This document shows positions 17,094 to 26,149 of a DNA stretch of 64,000 bases, piece by piece. The notes below the pieces were generated by a model that was given only the letters and a program-made list of their open reading frames with translations, was not told the DNA's origin and ran no database searches. The translations under genes and the position numbers were made by a program. Within the stretch, counting starts at the first letter, position 1. The number at the start of each line of letters is the position of its first letter. This DNA comes from Duganella rivi (GTDB lineage: Bacteria > Pseudomonadota > Gammaproteobacteria > Burkholderiales > Burkholderiaceae_D): positions 28,370-92,369 of the forward strand of contig NZ_WWCK01000010.1 of the NCBI RefSeq assembly GCF_009857435.1, read 5' to 3'.

Positions 17094-17464
17094 GGAGTCA
17101 TCATGTCCAGATTCAGGCCGTCCAGGTCGATCACTTTGAGGCCGTAGTTTTCGCCCGCCACCACCACTTCGGCGCGGCCGATGGCGGTGCCGTTCACCTT
17201 GATCACCAGCGGTTCGCCGGCCAGCACGTCCAGTTCCACCACGCTGTCCGGGCCGATGTTCATCAGGTCTTGCAGCGAAATGCGGGCCGACCCCACTTCC
17301 AGCGTCAAGGTCACCGGGATCTTGCGCATCATGGCTGGCAGATCGCGGCGCGGGGTCGAGACCGGGAGGTCGGTCAGCTCGTTGCCGGGCTGGTCGATAA
17401 TCATCTCTTCCGACAGGTCTTCCAGCAGGGCGTCGCTTGGGTTGGCTACGTTCATGTTCATCAT
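17090..17464 (-). CDS. fliN: Flagellar motor switch protein FliN
   Basis: This encodes 124 residues. A short acidic N-terminus (LLEDLSEEMIIDQPGNEL) precedes a complete SpoA domain (about 47-118: IPVTLTLEVGSARISLQDLMNIGPDSVVELD through GRAEVVVAGENYGLKVIDL). FliN builds the lower C-ring with FliM and anchors FliH. The start codon overlaps the fliM stop (TAATG) and the stop overlaps the fliP start (ATGA), so translation is coupled across three genes. Confidence 0.95.
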   Translation of the reverse strand: MMNMNVANPSDALLEDLSEEMIIDQPGNELTDLPVSTPRRDLPAMMRKIPVTLTLEVGSARISLQDLMNIGPDSVVELDVLAGEPLVIKVNGTAIGRAEVVVAGENYGLKVIDLDGLNLDMMTP

Positions 17465-18357
17465 TATTCGGCGTCTTCAAAAGAGGTTAAACAGAGTTTG
17501 CCTTTGTGCTCGGTGACTTCGGCCGTAAACAGGCGGGAATCTTCAAGCAAGACGTCGGCTCTCGCTAAGCTGATTGGGATCACGTCGCCAACCTGCAAAT
17601 CGTACAAGCTGCCCAGCGTGACTTCCTTGCTGGCCAAGCGGCCGACCAGGCCCACCTGCAAGCGCTGCGCCAGCGGGGCGGCGGTCTTGGGCTTTTTACC
17701 GGCGTCGCGGTCGCGCAGCAGGCCGCGCAGCACGCTGGCCATCAGCTGCTTGTCGAGGGCAAACCAGAACTGGCCGGTGGCTTCGCTGCCGGTTTCAGCG
17801 ACGGTGACGGTAATCACCCAGGTGCCCTTGGGCGGATGCGAGCCCGGCGCAGGTTTAAATTCGGGCTCGGCGCCCTCTTCGGCCTCGCCTTCGGCCAGGG
17901 CCGGCTTCTCGATGGCAGGCAGGTTGAGTTCGATACGGCCAGCCAGAGTGCCGGCCAACTGTTGCCCAAGCACCACAGCAAGACGCTCTTCAGTGGCGGT
18001 GACGCGCACGGCGTTCTCGTCGAGGGGCGGCGCATCGGCCTTGGCTTCGGTTTTAGCGCCGCTGCCGTAGCGGTAGTTGAGGACGCTGAGCAGGACTTTG
18101 CGTTCCAGCGAAAAGGCGATCTGGCCGGCCGGCGCGGCAAAACTGAGCCAGCGGCTGCGGATCTCGTTGCCTTCCAGGCGGCTGAAGGCGACGTCCTGCA
18201 CCTGGAAACCGCCCCAGTAGCGGCGGTTCATATTCAGGCGCATCGACTGCGCCAGGTCATCGCGCAACTGGGCCGCAAAAATGTGCAGCAGGTGCACCGG
18301 ACGCCCCAACAGGCTAGGGTCCAGGACTTGATGTTGCGTCTGTTTTGTCGTTGTCAT
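17464..18357 (-). CDS. fliM: Divergent flagellar motor switch protein FliM
   Basis: This encodes 297 residues from the ATG at 18357; an in-frame ATG at 18399 would add 14. It has a FliM-like middle region (FAAQLRDDLAQSMRLNMNRR, RWLSFAAPAGQIAFSLERKVLLSVL) and a C-terminal SpoA domain (about 225-297, AQRLQVGLVGRLASKEVTLGSLYDLQVGDVIPI). The usual FliM N-terminus, a short peptide of the type LSQ-EIDALL that binds CheY-P, is missing: the protein begins QTQHQVLDPSLLGRPVHLL. This is typical of the FliM/YscQ-like proteins of secondary flagella. It is the first gene of the operon and is divergent from fliE. Confidence 0.85.
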   Translation of the reverse strand: MTTTKQTQHQVLDPSLLGRPVHLLHIFAAQLRDDLAQSMRLNMNRRYWGGFQVQDVAFSRLEGNEIRSRWLSFAAPAGQIAFSLERKVLLSVLNYRYGSGAKTEAKADAPPLDENAVRVTATEERLAVVLGQQLAGTLAGRIELNLPAIEKPALAEGEAEEGAEPEFKPAPGSHPPKGTWVITVTVAETGSEATGQFWFALDKQLMASVLRGLLRDRDAGKKPKTAAPLAQRLQVGLVGRLASKEVTLGSLYDLQVGDVIPISLARADVLLEDSRLFTAEVTEHKGKLCLTSFEDAE

Positions 18358-18964
18358 GTGTTGGCCATGGCGGTTAATTCTTTCCCACTCCTCCATCATC
18401 GCACTATCCAGCTAAAAACTGGTTACTTCAGGCGCAATTTTTTGGCTTGGTTGCTAATCGTAACTTAAAGTAGGACGATCTCGGTAGCAGCATACATCAA
18501 AATTCACATTATTGCTAATAAACAATATTTGATCAAAAAATTTCCTCCGAGACAAATACCACTTTACAGGAAAGTTGCTAGCAGGTAAGCTTACTTCAAC
18601 TCATCTCCAGTGACACGCACTTCAACAAACGGCGCTTACTAAATGATTTGTAACGAAATTTGCTTAGAAAAAACTGTTTTGACCGCAGTGCAACAAAACG
18701 GTTCGAGAAACGCCCGCTGACGCTGCCCCATCGCACCCATCCACCGCAACTAGCCGAGCAGCTGCTCTCCTCGTGTCCGATTTTGACCGACAGGCTTACA
18801 CTATCTTTCTTACAAGACTGTGACATGCGCAACGGATGTGTAGCACGATTGGTATATGGCAGCAGAATATCTGCACCATGGGCTTGCTGCTTTTCGGCAA
18901 TCTCGCTAAGGTAGTCATCTGGATTCAATGCGGTAAAAAACGCGGTAAAAACGGGGGTAGCACC
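18358..18964. other. Divergent regulatory region between fliM and fliE
   Basis: This 607-nt region has no convincing gene; in lateral systems the sigma-54 activator gene lafK sits here, and it is absent. The part 18485-18560 is markedly AT-rich for this genome (runs such as AATAAACAATATTTGATCAAAAAATT are typical), compatible with a silencer or promoter zone. The string TTTTGACCG occurs twice (18677-18685 and 18781-18789). Just before fliE there is a tandem GCGGTAAAAA (18940 and 18952). An open frame at 18660-18914 has no ribosome-binding site and no recognisable product. I could not pick a single promoter with confidence. Confidence 0.6.
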
Positions 18965-19315
18965 ATGAGCAACGGATTCTCCAGCCTGATTCAGGCCGAC
19001 CTGGCGTCGCTGACTAATGCGGCGCAAAACATGGCAAACAGCAGCCAGACCATCGCTGCCGCCAACCAGTACGGGGCGCACGACCCCAACGCTGCCTTCT
19101 CCTTCAGCCAGTCCATGCAAAACGCCATCGACAAGGTCAACACGCAGGACGTCGAGGCCGGCCAGAAAATGGCCGATGTCGATTCCGGCAAGAGCGACGA
19201 CCTGGTCGGCGCCATGCTGTCGAGCCAGGAAGCCAGCCTGTCCTTCTCGATGTTGATGCAAGTGCGCAACAAGGTGATGGGCGGCCTCGACGAACTCATC
19301 AAATTACCGCTGTAA
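18965..19315 (+). CDS. fliE: Flagellar hook-basal body protein FliE
   Basis: This encodes 116 residues, the usual FliE size. The C-terminal half has the conserved pattern SFSQSMQNAIDKVNTQDVEAGQ and MLSSQEASLSFSMLMQVRNKVMGGLDEL, the helices that join the MS ring to the proximal rod. The start ATG at 18965 follows GGGGGTAG; an upstream in-frame alternative would add a non-conserved extension. It is the first gene of the fliEFGHIJ operon. Confidence 0.93.
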   Translation: MSNGFSSLIQADLASLTNAAQNMANSSQTIAAANQYGAHDPNAAFSFSQSMQNAIDKVNTQDVEAGQKMADVDSGKSDDLVGAMLSSQEASLSFSMLMQVRNKVMGGLDELIKLPL

Positions 19316-19336
19316 GCCTCTGCGAAAGCACACAAA

Positions 19337-21118
19337 GTGATTAACACCATCAAGTCCGCCTTCGAGCGCTGGCGTGCGAACCCGGCTGCCCCGACCCTGT
19401 CCCCCAATCTGCTGAAGACCCTGTACCCCATGCTGATGCTGGCCATCGGCTTGACGGCCCTGGTGCTGATGTACATGTGGAACAATCAGGCCAGCTACAA
19501 GCCCGTGTTTGGCGCGCGCGAAAAAGTCTCGGCGCCCGACATGATGAACGTGCTCGAAACCGACCACATCCCTTACCGCATTCACCCGGAAAGCGGCCAG
19601 GTGCTGGTGCCCGATTCGATGCTGGGCAAGGTGCGCATGCTGCTGGCCGCCAAGGGCGTGACCGCGCAGCTGCCGGCCGGGCTGGAATTGATGGACAAGA
19701 ACGACCCGCTGGGGGTGTCGCAATTCGTGCAGGATGTGCGCTTCCGCCGCGGCCTGGAAGGCGAGCTGGCGCAATCGATCATGACGCTGGACGCGATCGC
19801 GCATGCGCGCGTGCACCTGTCGATCGCCAAATCGACCTCGTTCGTGTCGTCCGACGGCGAGAAATCGTCGGCATCGGTCGTGGTAGCGCTAAAACCTGGC
19901 CAGAAGCTGCAACCGGAAGCGATTGCCGCCGTGGTCAACATGGTGGCTGGCAGCGTTGCCAGCCTGGCGCCATCGCGCGTCAGCCTGGTTGACCAGGCGG
20001 GCAACCTGCTGTCGGCCCACATCGACCTGGCCGACGGCTTTGACGCCGGCACCAGCGGCAACGACGCCAGCAAGCGCTATGCCGACGAGGTCAAGGCCAA
20101 CATCAAGGGCTTGATCGGCCCGGTCATTGGCGACGACAACTACCGCATGTCGGTGGCGGCCGCCGTCGACAACGACCGCGTTGAAGAAACCGTGGAAAAA
20201 TACGGCGCCGATCCGAAGGTCACCAGCGAAGCCATGCGCGAAGAGCAGGATCGCAACCGCACCGTGATGGGTATTCCCGGCTCGCTGTCCAACCGCCCGC
20301 CACCGGCTGCCGCCAACCCGGCCGCCGCCACCCAGCAAACCGCCGGCACCGCTGCCGATCCAAACGCCGCGCCGGCCGACGGCACCGCGCGCAAGAACGC
20401 CACCACCCGCCAGTACGCCTACGACCGCAGCATCACCCAGACCAAGCGCAGCCGTGGCCGCCTTGAGAAGCTGAGCGTGGCCGTGGTGCTGGCGCAAGCT
20501 GCCGCGCCGACGCCGAAGACCGGCTGGAGCGCCGCTGAAATCGCCAACATCGACAAGATCCTGCGCAACGGCCTCGGTATCAATGCCGAGCGCGGCGACC
20601 AGCTAGTGGTGTCGGCCATGAACTTCCCGCCGAAAGCGGCTGCCGTGCAGTGGTGGGAAGAGCGCGACAACATCGTCGACATGAGCAAGTACGCCGGCTA
20701 CGCGATTGCCGCCCTGCTCGGCTACCTGCTGCTGGCGCGCCCTATCCTGCGCCTGATCACCGCCCGCTTCACGCCCGATCCGAAAGAAGCAGCGCGCATC
20801 GCCGCCGAGCGCCGCGCCGCCGAACAAGCCGCCGTGGCCGCCGCCAAGGAAGCCAAGGAAGCCGCGGCAAAAGAACAAGCCGCGCTGGCCGGCAATGCTG
20901 CCCCGGGCATGCCGGGCGCCGCACCGGCACTGGGTGGCGTGGCCGGCGGCGCCGGCGGCATGCCAGTGGTGCCGCTGCTGGAAAATTACGATTTGCCGCC
21001 ACCGGGTTCGGCAGTCGACGTCATGGTCGACCACCTGAAAGTGCTGGCAGCAAAAGAACCGGAACGCGTAGCCGAAGTCGTCAAACAATGGATGCAGAAA
21101 AATGGCCGAACTCAATAA
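19337..21118 (+). CDS. fliF: Flagellar MS-ring protein FliF
   Basis: This encodes 593 residues from a GTG start. The first membrane helix is near 22-46 (LKTLYPMLMLAIGLTALVLMYMW), then two ring-building motifs in the periplasmic part, an Ala/Pro/Asn-rich insert around 315-355 and the second helix near 453-470 (YAIAALLGYLLLARPIL). A long alanine-rich cytosolic stretch leads to the FliG-binding C-terminus (SAVDVMVDHLKVLAAKEPERVAEVVKQWM). It overlaps fliG by 17 nt. Confidence 0.95.
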   Translation: MINTIKSAFERWRANPAAPTLSPNLLKTLYPMLMLAIGLTALVLMYMWNNQASYKPVFGAREKVSAPDMMNVLETDHIPYRIHPESGQVLVPDSMLGKVRMLLAAKGVTAQLPAGLELMDKNDPLGVSQFVQDVRFRRGLEGELAQSIMTLDAIAHARVHLSIAKSTSFVSSDGEKSSASVVVALKPGQKLQPEAIAAVVNMVAGSVASLAPSRVSLVDQAGNLLSAHIDLADGFDAGTSGNDASKRYADEVKANIKGLIGPVIGDDNYRMSVAAAVDNDRVEETVEKYGADPKVTSEAMREEQDRNRTVMGIPGSLSNRPPPAAANPAAATQQTAGTAADPNAAPADGTARKNATTRQYAYDRSITQTKRSRGRLEKLSVAVVLAQAAAPTPKTGWSAAEIANIDKILRNGLGINAERGDQLVVSAMNFPPKAAAVQWWEERDNIVDMSKYAGYAIAALLGYLLLARPILRLITARFTPDPKEAARIAAERRAAEQAAVAAAKEAKEAAAKEQAALAGNAAPGMPGAAPALGGVAGGAGGMPVVPLLENYDLPPPGSAVDVMVDHLKVLAAKEPERVAEVVKQWMQKNGRTQ

Positions 21119-22139
21119 CATGGATGATGACGGCGAATACGCCGTACCGACCAAGCTGACGCCGGTGGAGCAAGCCGCCATCGTGCTGCTGAGCATAGGC
21201 GAAGAGCCGGCCGCAGCCGTGCTGCGCTGCCTGTCGCGCGAGGAATTGCTGGAAGTGACGCAAGTGATGTCGCGCATGAGCGGCATCAAGGTGGAATCGG
21301 TCAAGAACGCGATGCAAAAGTTCTTTGACGATTACCGCGAGCAGTCCGGCGTGCATGGCGCGTCGCGCAGCTACCTCAAGCGTTCGCTCGACCTGGCGCT
21401 GGGCGGCGATCTCGCCAATACCGTGCTGAACAATATTTACGGCGATGAGTTGCGCCCGAAAATGGCGCGCCTGCAGTGGGCCTCGCCGAAGTGGCTGGCC
21501 GAGTACATCTCCAACGAACACGTGCAGATGCAGGCGGTGTTCCTGGCCTTCCTGCCGGCCGCGCTGGCCGGCCAGATCATCGACGGCCTGCCGCAAGACA
21601 GCCGCGACCTGGTGCTGCTGAACCTGGCGCGCATGGAAGAAGTCGACGCCGACCTGCTGCAAGAGCTGGATGAACTGGTCGATCGCTGCCTGAGTTCCTT
21701 CGATTCGCAAGGCACCAGCGTGGAAGGCATCCGCCAGACCGCCGAGATCCTGAACCGCCTGCCGAGCAACCGCGCGCAGATGGTGGAACTGCTGCGCGCG
21801 CACGACCCGGACGTGGTGTCGAAAATCGAACTGTCGATGTACGACTTCTTCATCCTCGGCAACCAGACCGAGCAGGCAATTACCCGCATCCTGGAAGACG
21901 TGCCGCTGGAACAGTGGGCAATTGCGCTCAAGGGCGCCGACATCGCGGTGCGCGACGCCGTGCTGAAAACCATGCCGAAACGCCAGGCCCAGGCCTTCGA
22001 GGACATGATGCGCCGCGCCGGCCCGGTGCCGATGTCGCGTATCGAACAGACGCGCCAGGAAATCATGGCCACCGTGAAAGCGCTGGCCGACGCCGGCGAG
22101 GTCGAGATCCAGCTGTTTGCCGAGCAGGTGATTGAATGA
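21102..22139 (+). CDS. fliG: Flagellar motor switch protein FliG
   Basis: This encodes 345 residues, close to the canonical length. It has the N-terminal FliF-binding domain (TPVEQAAIVLLSIGEEPAAAVLRCL), the middle domain with EHVQMQAVFLAFLPAALAGQI (EHPQ motif altered to EHVQ), and the C-terminal torque domain with charged helix residues (VVSKIELSMYDFFIL, LEQWAIALKGAD, MMRRAGPVPMSRIEQTRQEI). It transmits stator torque to the rotor. It overlaps fliF by 17 nt and fliH by 4 nt (ATGA). Confidence 0.95.
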   Translation: MAELNNMDDDGEYAVPTKLTPVEQAAIVLLSIGEEPAAAVLRCLSREELLEVTQVMSRMSGIKVESVKNAMQKFFDDYREQSGVHGASRSYLKRSLDLALGGDLANTVLNNIYGDELRPKMARLQWASPKWLAEYISNEHVQMQAVFLAFLPAALAGQIIDGLPQDSRDLVLLNLARMEEVDADLLQELDELVDRCLSSFDSQGTSVEGIRQTAEILNRLPSNRAQMVELLRAHDPDVVSKIELSMYDFFILGNQTEQAITRILEDVPLEQWAIALKGADIAVRDAVLKTMPKRQAQAFEDMMRRAGPVPMSRIEQTRQEIMATVKALADAGEVEIQLFAEQVIE

Positions 22140-22852
22140 AGCAATTCCGTGCCTACCGCTTCCCGCCACTGGCGCAATTCACCACCCAGCGCGCCGCTGC
22201 GGCGGCCGCGCAAGGCCATTCGCATGGCCACGGCGGCGACGGCGGCGCGCAGTGGGCCGCCTCGGTCAGCGAGGGCTTTGAACAGGGCCAGCGCGACGGT
22301 TACGAAATCGGCCTGGCGCGCGGCCAGGAAGACGGCTTTGAAGCGGGCCGCCTGTCCGGCCAGGAACAGGGCCGCGAAGAAGGCCGCCACGAAACCCTGG
22401 TTGCCTACGACCAGCTGGCGCGCCCGGTCGACGCCATGCTGAAGAGCCTGAAAAAGCTGCGCACCGACTACCGCGCCGCGCAGCGCAAGGAAGTGGTGGA
22501 TCTGGTGGCCAAGGTGGCGCGCCAGGTGATCCGCGCCGAACTGGCGCTGCAGCCGGTGCAGTTGATGGCCTTGGTGGAGGAAACCCTGGCGTCGATGCCG
22601 CCGACCCGCGACGAGATCGACGTCTACCTGAACCCGGAAGAACTGAAGCGCATTGCCGACCTGGATCCAAAACGTTCCAAGCGTTGGAATCTGATTCCCG
22701 ATGCCCGTCTTGAGGTAGGGGAATGCCGCATCAAAGCAGGCGATAATGAAGTTGATGCCGGCTGTCATCAACGTCTTGCGGCTGTCATGGAACAGGTCGA
22801 TAATCAATTACAGATCGCCGACAGCGGCGATGAACCGGAGATCGAAGAGTGA
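22136..22852 (+). CDS. fliH: Flagellar export ATPase regulator FliH
   Basis: This encodes 238 residues. Residues about 44-84 form an unbroken GxxxG run (SEGFEQGQRDGYEIGLARG and on to GREEGRH), eleven glycines spaced exactly four apart, a hallmark of FliH that forms a tightly packed helix pair. The C-terminal part (DLVAKVARQVIRAELALQPVQLMALVEETL) is the FliI-binding domain. It holds the ATPase in check and docks it to FliN. Start and stop both overlap neighbours by ATGA. Confidence 0.9.
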   Translation: MKQFRAYRFPPLAQFTTQRAAAAAAQGHSHGHGGDGGAQWAASVSEGFEQGQRDGYEIGLARGQEDGFEAGRLSGQEQGREEGRHETLVAYDQLARPVDAMLKSLKKLRTDYRAAQRKEVVDLVAKVARQVIRAELALQPVQLMALVEETLASMPPTRDEIDVYLNPEELKRIADLDPKRSKRWNLIPDARLEVGECRIKAGDNEVDAGCHQRLAAVMEQVDNQLQIADSGDEPEIEE

Positions 22853-24162
22853 TCGCAGATGCCTTACGCAATCTGGAACTGGGTTCGGTACCCATGGCGA
22901 CCCCGACGGGCCGCCTGGTGGGCGCATCCGGTTTATTGCTTGAGGCCGTGGGTTGCCCTTTGCACACGGGCCAGCGTTGCCAGATTGAGACAGTCAGCGG
23001 CGAATGGCTTGATGCGCAGGTGGTCGGTTTCCGCGACAAGCTGTCCTACCTGATGCCGTTCAAGAAAGCGGTCGGCCTGACCACCGGCGCGCGCGTGCTG
23101 CCCTCCCCTGAGAAAATCAGCCTGCAAATCGGCTCTAGCTGGCTGGGCCGCATGGTCAACGGGCTGGGCGAGCCGATCGACGGCCTCGGCAAGCTGACCG
23201 GCGATTTCCCGCTCGACTCGCAGCCGCCGCGCATCCATCCGCTGAAGAAAAAACCGGTCACCGAGCCGCTCGATGTCGGCGTGCGCGCCATCAATTCCAT
23301 GCTGACCCTGGGCAAGGGCCAGCGCGTCGGCCTGATGGCCGGTTCCGGCGTCGGTAAATCGGTGCTGCTGGGCATCATGACGCGCCAGACCGTGGCCGAC
23401 GTGGTCGTGGTCGGCCTGATCGGCGAACGTTCGCGCGAGGTGCGCGAGTTTGTCGATATGTCGCTGGGCAAGGAAGGCTTGCAAAAAGCCGTGCTGGTGA
23501 TTGCCCCGGCCGACGAAAGCCCGCTGATGCGCGTCATGGCCACCGAACTGTGCCATTCGATTGCCGCCCACTACCGCGACCAGGGCAAGAATGTACTGCT
23601 GCTGGTCGACTCGCTGACCCGCTACGCCATGGCGCTGCGCGAAGTGGCGTTGGCGCTGGGCGAGCCGCCGGCCACCAAGGGCTACCCGCCGTCGGTGTTT
23701 TCCAACCTGCCGCAGCTGGTGGAATCGGCCGGCAACGGCGAAAACCAGGCCGGCAGCATGAGCGCGATTTACACCGTGCTGGCGGAAGGCGACGACCATC
23801 AGGATCCGGTGGTCGATACCGCGCGCGCCATTCTCGACGGTCACATCGTGATGACCCGCGAGCTGGCCGAGCGCGGCCACTACCCGGCCATCGACATCGG
23901 CGCGTCGATCAGCCGCTGCATGGCGCAAGTCATCAGCCACGAGCACGTGATGGCGGCGCGCGCGCTGAAAGCCAGCATGGCGCGCCACGACCGCGTGCGC
24001 GACCTGATCCCGCTCGGCGCTTACGTGCCCGGCGCCGACCCGATCACCGACAAGGCGGTGCAGCTGCACCCCAAGGTCGAAGATTTTCTGTGCCAAGGCA
24101 CCAAGGAAGAAGCGCCGATCGGCGCCTGCATCGCCCAACTTGAAAAGCTGATGACATCATGA
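22849..24162 (+). CDS. fliI: Flagellar export ATPase FliI
   Basis: This encodes 437 residues, standard for FliI. The Walker A motif AGSGVGKS lies at 164-171, Walker B in LLLVDSLTRYAMALREV, and the ATP-synthase alpha/beta signature PPSVFSNLPQLVESAG-like region follows. It hydrolyses ATP to help unfold and deliver export substrates to the FlhA/FlhB gate. It is embedded in fliEFGHIJ with 4-nt overlaps on both sides. Confidence 0.97.
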   Translation: MIADALRNLELGSVPMATPTGRLVGASGLLLEAVGCPLHTGQRCQIETVSGEWLDAQVVGFRDKLSYLMPFKKAVGLTTGARVLPSPEKISLQIGSSWLGRMVNGLGEPIDGLGKLTGDFPLDSQPPRIHPLKKKPVTEPLDVGVRAINSMLTLGKGQRVGLMAGSGVGKSVLLGIMTRQTVADVVVVGLIGERSREVREFVDMSLGKEGLQKAVLVIAPADESPLMRVMATELCHSIAAHYRDQGKNVLLLVDSLTRYAMALREVALALGEPPATKGYPPSVFSNLPQLVESAGNGENQAGSMSAIYTVLAEGDDHQDPVVDTARAILDGHIVMTRELAERGHYPAIDIGASISRCMAQVISHEHVMAARALKASMARHDRVRDLIPLGAYVPGADPITDKAVQLHPKVEDFLCQGTKEEAPIGACIAQLEKLMTS

Positions 24163-24590
24163 GCCAACAAAAAATCCGCAATCTGACCACCCTGGTGGCC
24201 CTGCGCAACACGGAAGTGGAGCGCCTGCAAACGGAAATGGCGGAAAAGGCCAGCGTGCGCGAGCGCTACCAGAAGAACCTGGAACGCCTGACCAGCCTGT
24301 ACACCAACAGCGGCGCCAGCGGCAACCTCCACCCTGCCCTGGCCGGCAACTGCGGCGACTACAAGCAGGCGGTGATGGCCATGGCCGACAGCCACCGGCT
24401 CGACCTCCACATGCACGAGGCCGACATGGCGGTGTCGCAGCAGGCGCTGAACAAGGCCTGGGCCAAGCGCGAGGTGATGGATATGGTGTTGACCAAGGAA
24501 CAAAAGGTCTACAACCAGCAGCAAACCGTCAAGGAGCGCAAACAACATGATGAACTGGCAACACAAGTGTGGCTGCGCAGCCAGAAATAA
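24159..24590 (+). CDS. fliJ: Flagellar export chaperone/stalk protein FliJ
   Basis: This encodes 143 residues, almost entirely helical with heptad character (LTTLVALRNTEVERLQTEMAEKASVRERYQKNLERL and a long second helix), matching the antiparallel coiled coil of FliJ that sits in the FliI hexamer like the gamma subunit of ATP synthase. It overlaps the fliI stop (ATGA) and is the last gene of the unit; a 100-nt gap with its own promoter motif separates it from fliD. Confidence 0.88.
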   Translation: MSQQKIRNLTTLVALRNTEVERLQTEMAEKASVRERYQKNLERLTSLYTNSGASGNLHPALAGNCGDYKQAVMAMADSHRLDLHMHEADMAVSQQALNKAWAKREVMDMVLTKEQKVYNQQQTVKERKQHDELATQVWLRSQK

Positions 24591-24620
24591 GCGCGGTTAC
24601 AAAAAATAGTAGGAAATATT

Positions 24621-24646
24621 TTCATAGGGAAACGGTTAAGGTCGCC
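24621..24646 (+). promoter_or_regulatory. Candidate late flagellar promoter of fliD
   Basis: TTCAT at 24621-24625, 14 nt, then GGTCGCC at 24640-24646: the same two-block element as upstream of fliC and flgK, placed 45 nt before the fliD ATG. Confidence 0.4.
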
Positions 24647-24690
24647 TTATATCAGGGTACACTTCACTTATCCTTTCCAGGAGCACGATC

Positions 24691-26109
24691 ATGGCATCAT
24701 CCGTCATTACCAGCCCAACTTACGATCCAAAGTCCTATTCGGAGGGCCTGGCCAACGAGTACGTGGCCGGCACCAAGGCCATCCTGGATGGCAAGCTGAC
24801 CAAGAACACCGCGACCACCTCGGCTCTGAGCACCCTGAGTGCAGCCCTGAGCGCCTTCCAGGGCACGCTGTCGTCGCTGGTCAACAGCACTACCTCGGTG
24901 CAAGCCACCAGCGCCACCTTCAGCAATACCGCCGTGGCCACCGCCACCGCTACTGCCAAGGCGGTGCCGGGCACCTACTCGTTCTACGTCCAGCAACTGG
25001 CCACCGCCGGCCAGGTGTCGTATAACGTCAATGACAGCGTGGCCACCAACGCCGGCGCCATGAATGTGGTGCTGGCCGACGGCTCCACCTTCCAGGTCGA
25101 CCTGGCCAATGCCGACAACAATATGGACGGCGTACTCAGCGCCAAGGAAGTGGCCGCGGCCATCAATTCGGCCGCCAACAACGGCTCGCGCGTGACCGCT
25201 TCCACCATGACGGTCAATGGCCAGACCAAGCTGCTGCTGACCTCGGCCAAGACCGGCGCCGACAACGCAGTCGCCTCGATCGATGTCTCCGGCCTCGGCG
25301 ATGCCGGCCTGCAGGCTAGCTTGTCCAGCCAGAGCGTGGTGCGCGCCGCCAGCAATGCCATCGTGCGCGTTGGCGACGCCAACGGCGAAGCCGTCGAGCA
25401 AGCCTCGAATACCTTCAAGATCGTCGACGACGTCAGCTTTACCGTCACCCAGGCCCAGGCCGTGGGCGCGGCGCCGGTCACCATGACCGTGGGCGCCGAC
25501 ACCAAGGGCACCGCCGCCAACGTGCAAAGCTTCGTCACCGCCTACAATACCCTGCTGGCGGCGTTCAACACCGTCACTGCGGCCGGCGACCACACGCCGA
25601 CCTCAAGCACCGACACCAGCCCGACCAGCGCCGATGCCGGCCTGCACAACGATGCCGGCGTGCTCAACCTGCGCGAGCGCTTGAACTCGGCGCTGCGCGC
25701 TGCCACTGGCGGCGTGTCGCTGATTAACTTCGGCATCACCGCCGGCAAGGACGGCACCCTGAGCCTGAAAACGGAACTGCTCGAACGTACCGTGGCCAAC
25801 AATCCGGGCGCGCTCGACAGCCTGTTCGGCCGTGCCGGTATCGGCGTCGACAGCGGCGTGCTGGGCGCGATGAACAAGCTGACCACCGCCTGGACCAGCT
25901 CGGCCGGCGGCTACATCTCCGCCCGCCGCGACACTGCGGCCCGCGAGAAGGCCGACATTGACGACCGCCAGGCCTCCCTGCAAAACCAGTTCGACAACGC
26001 CTACAAGCGTTACCTGGCGCAATTTACCGCGCTGCAGCAGTTGCAATCGTCGATGACCTCGACTTCGAATATGTTCACGGCGCTGTTCTCGTCGGACAGC
26101 AGCAGCTAA
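24691..26109 (+). CDS. fliD: Flagellar filament cap protein FliD
   Basis: This encodes 472 residues. The N-terminal (about 10-100) and C-terminal (about 400-470) helical ends pair in the FliD family; the middle is beta-rich with TATAKAVPGTYSFYVQQLATAGQV, typical of hook-associated protein 2. It caps the filament and guides flagellin folding. A ribosome-binding site CCAGGAG precedes the ATG. It starts a new unit, fliD-S-T-K-L-sigma-motAB, equivalent to lafBCDEF-STU. Confidence 0.92.
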   Translation: MASSVITSPTYDPKSYSEGLANEYVAGTKAILDGKLTKNTATTSALSTLSAALSAFQGTLSSLVNSTTSVQATSATFSNTAVATATATAKAVPGTYSFYVQQLATAGQVSYNVNDSVATNAGAMNVVLADGSTFQVDLANADNNMDGVLSAKEVAAAINSAANNGSRVTASTMTVNGQTKLLLTSAKTGADNAVASIDVSGLGDAGLQASLSSQSVVRAASNAIVRVGDANGEAVEQASNTFKIVDDVSFTVTQAQAVGAAPVTMTVGADTKGTAANVQSFVTAYNTLLAAFNTVTAAGDHTPTSSTDTSPTSADAGLHNDAGVLNLRERLNSALRAATGGVSLINFGITAGKDGTLSLKTELLERTVANNPGALDSLFGRAGIGVDSGVLGAMNKLTTAWTSSAGGYISARRDTAAREKADIDDRQASLQNQFDNAYKRYLAQFTALQQLQSSMTSTSNMFTALFSSDSSS

Positions 26110-26149
26110 CGCGAACCACGACATTTTTTAGACCCGTACGGTGAATACC

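Noticed and set aside
18443..18456. TGGCTTGGTTGC as a sigma-54 promoter in the fliM-fliE region.
   Set aside because: GG and GC are 7 nt apart instead of 10, so it cannot be an RpoN site.
18660..18914. An 84-codon open frame in the fliM-fliE intergenic region.
   Set aside because: It has no ribosome-binding site, a biased Arg/Cys/Ser composition unlike the other genes, and no recognisable domain.
18940..18961. Tandem GCGGTAAAAA copies as a sigma-54 or activator site for fliE.
   Set aside because: The two copies do not match a known operator, lie directly before the start codon and may simply be leader sequence. Kept only as a note in the intergenic entry.
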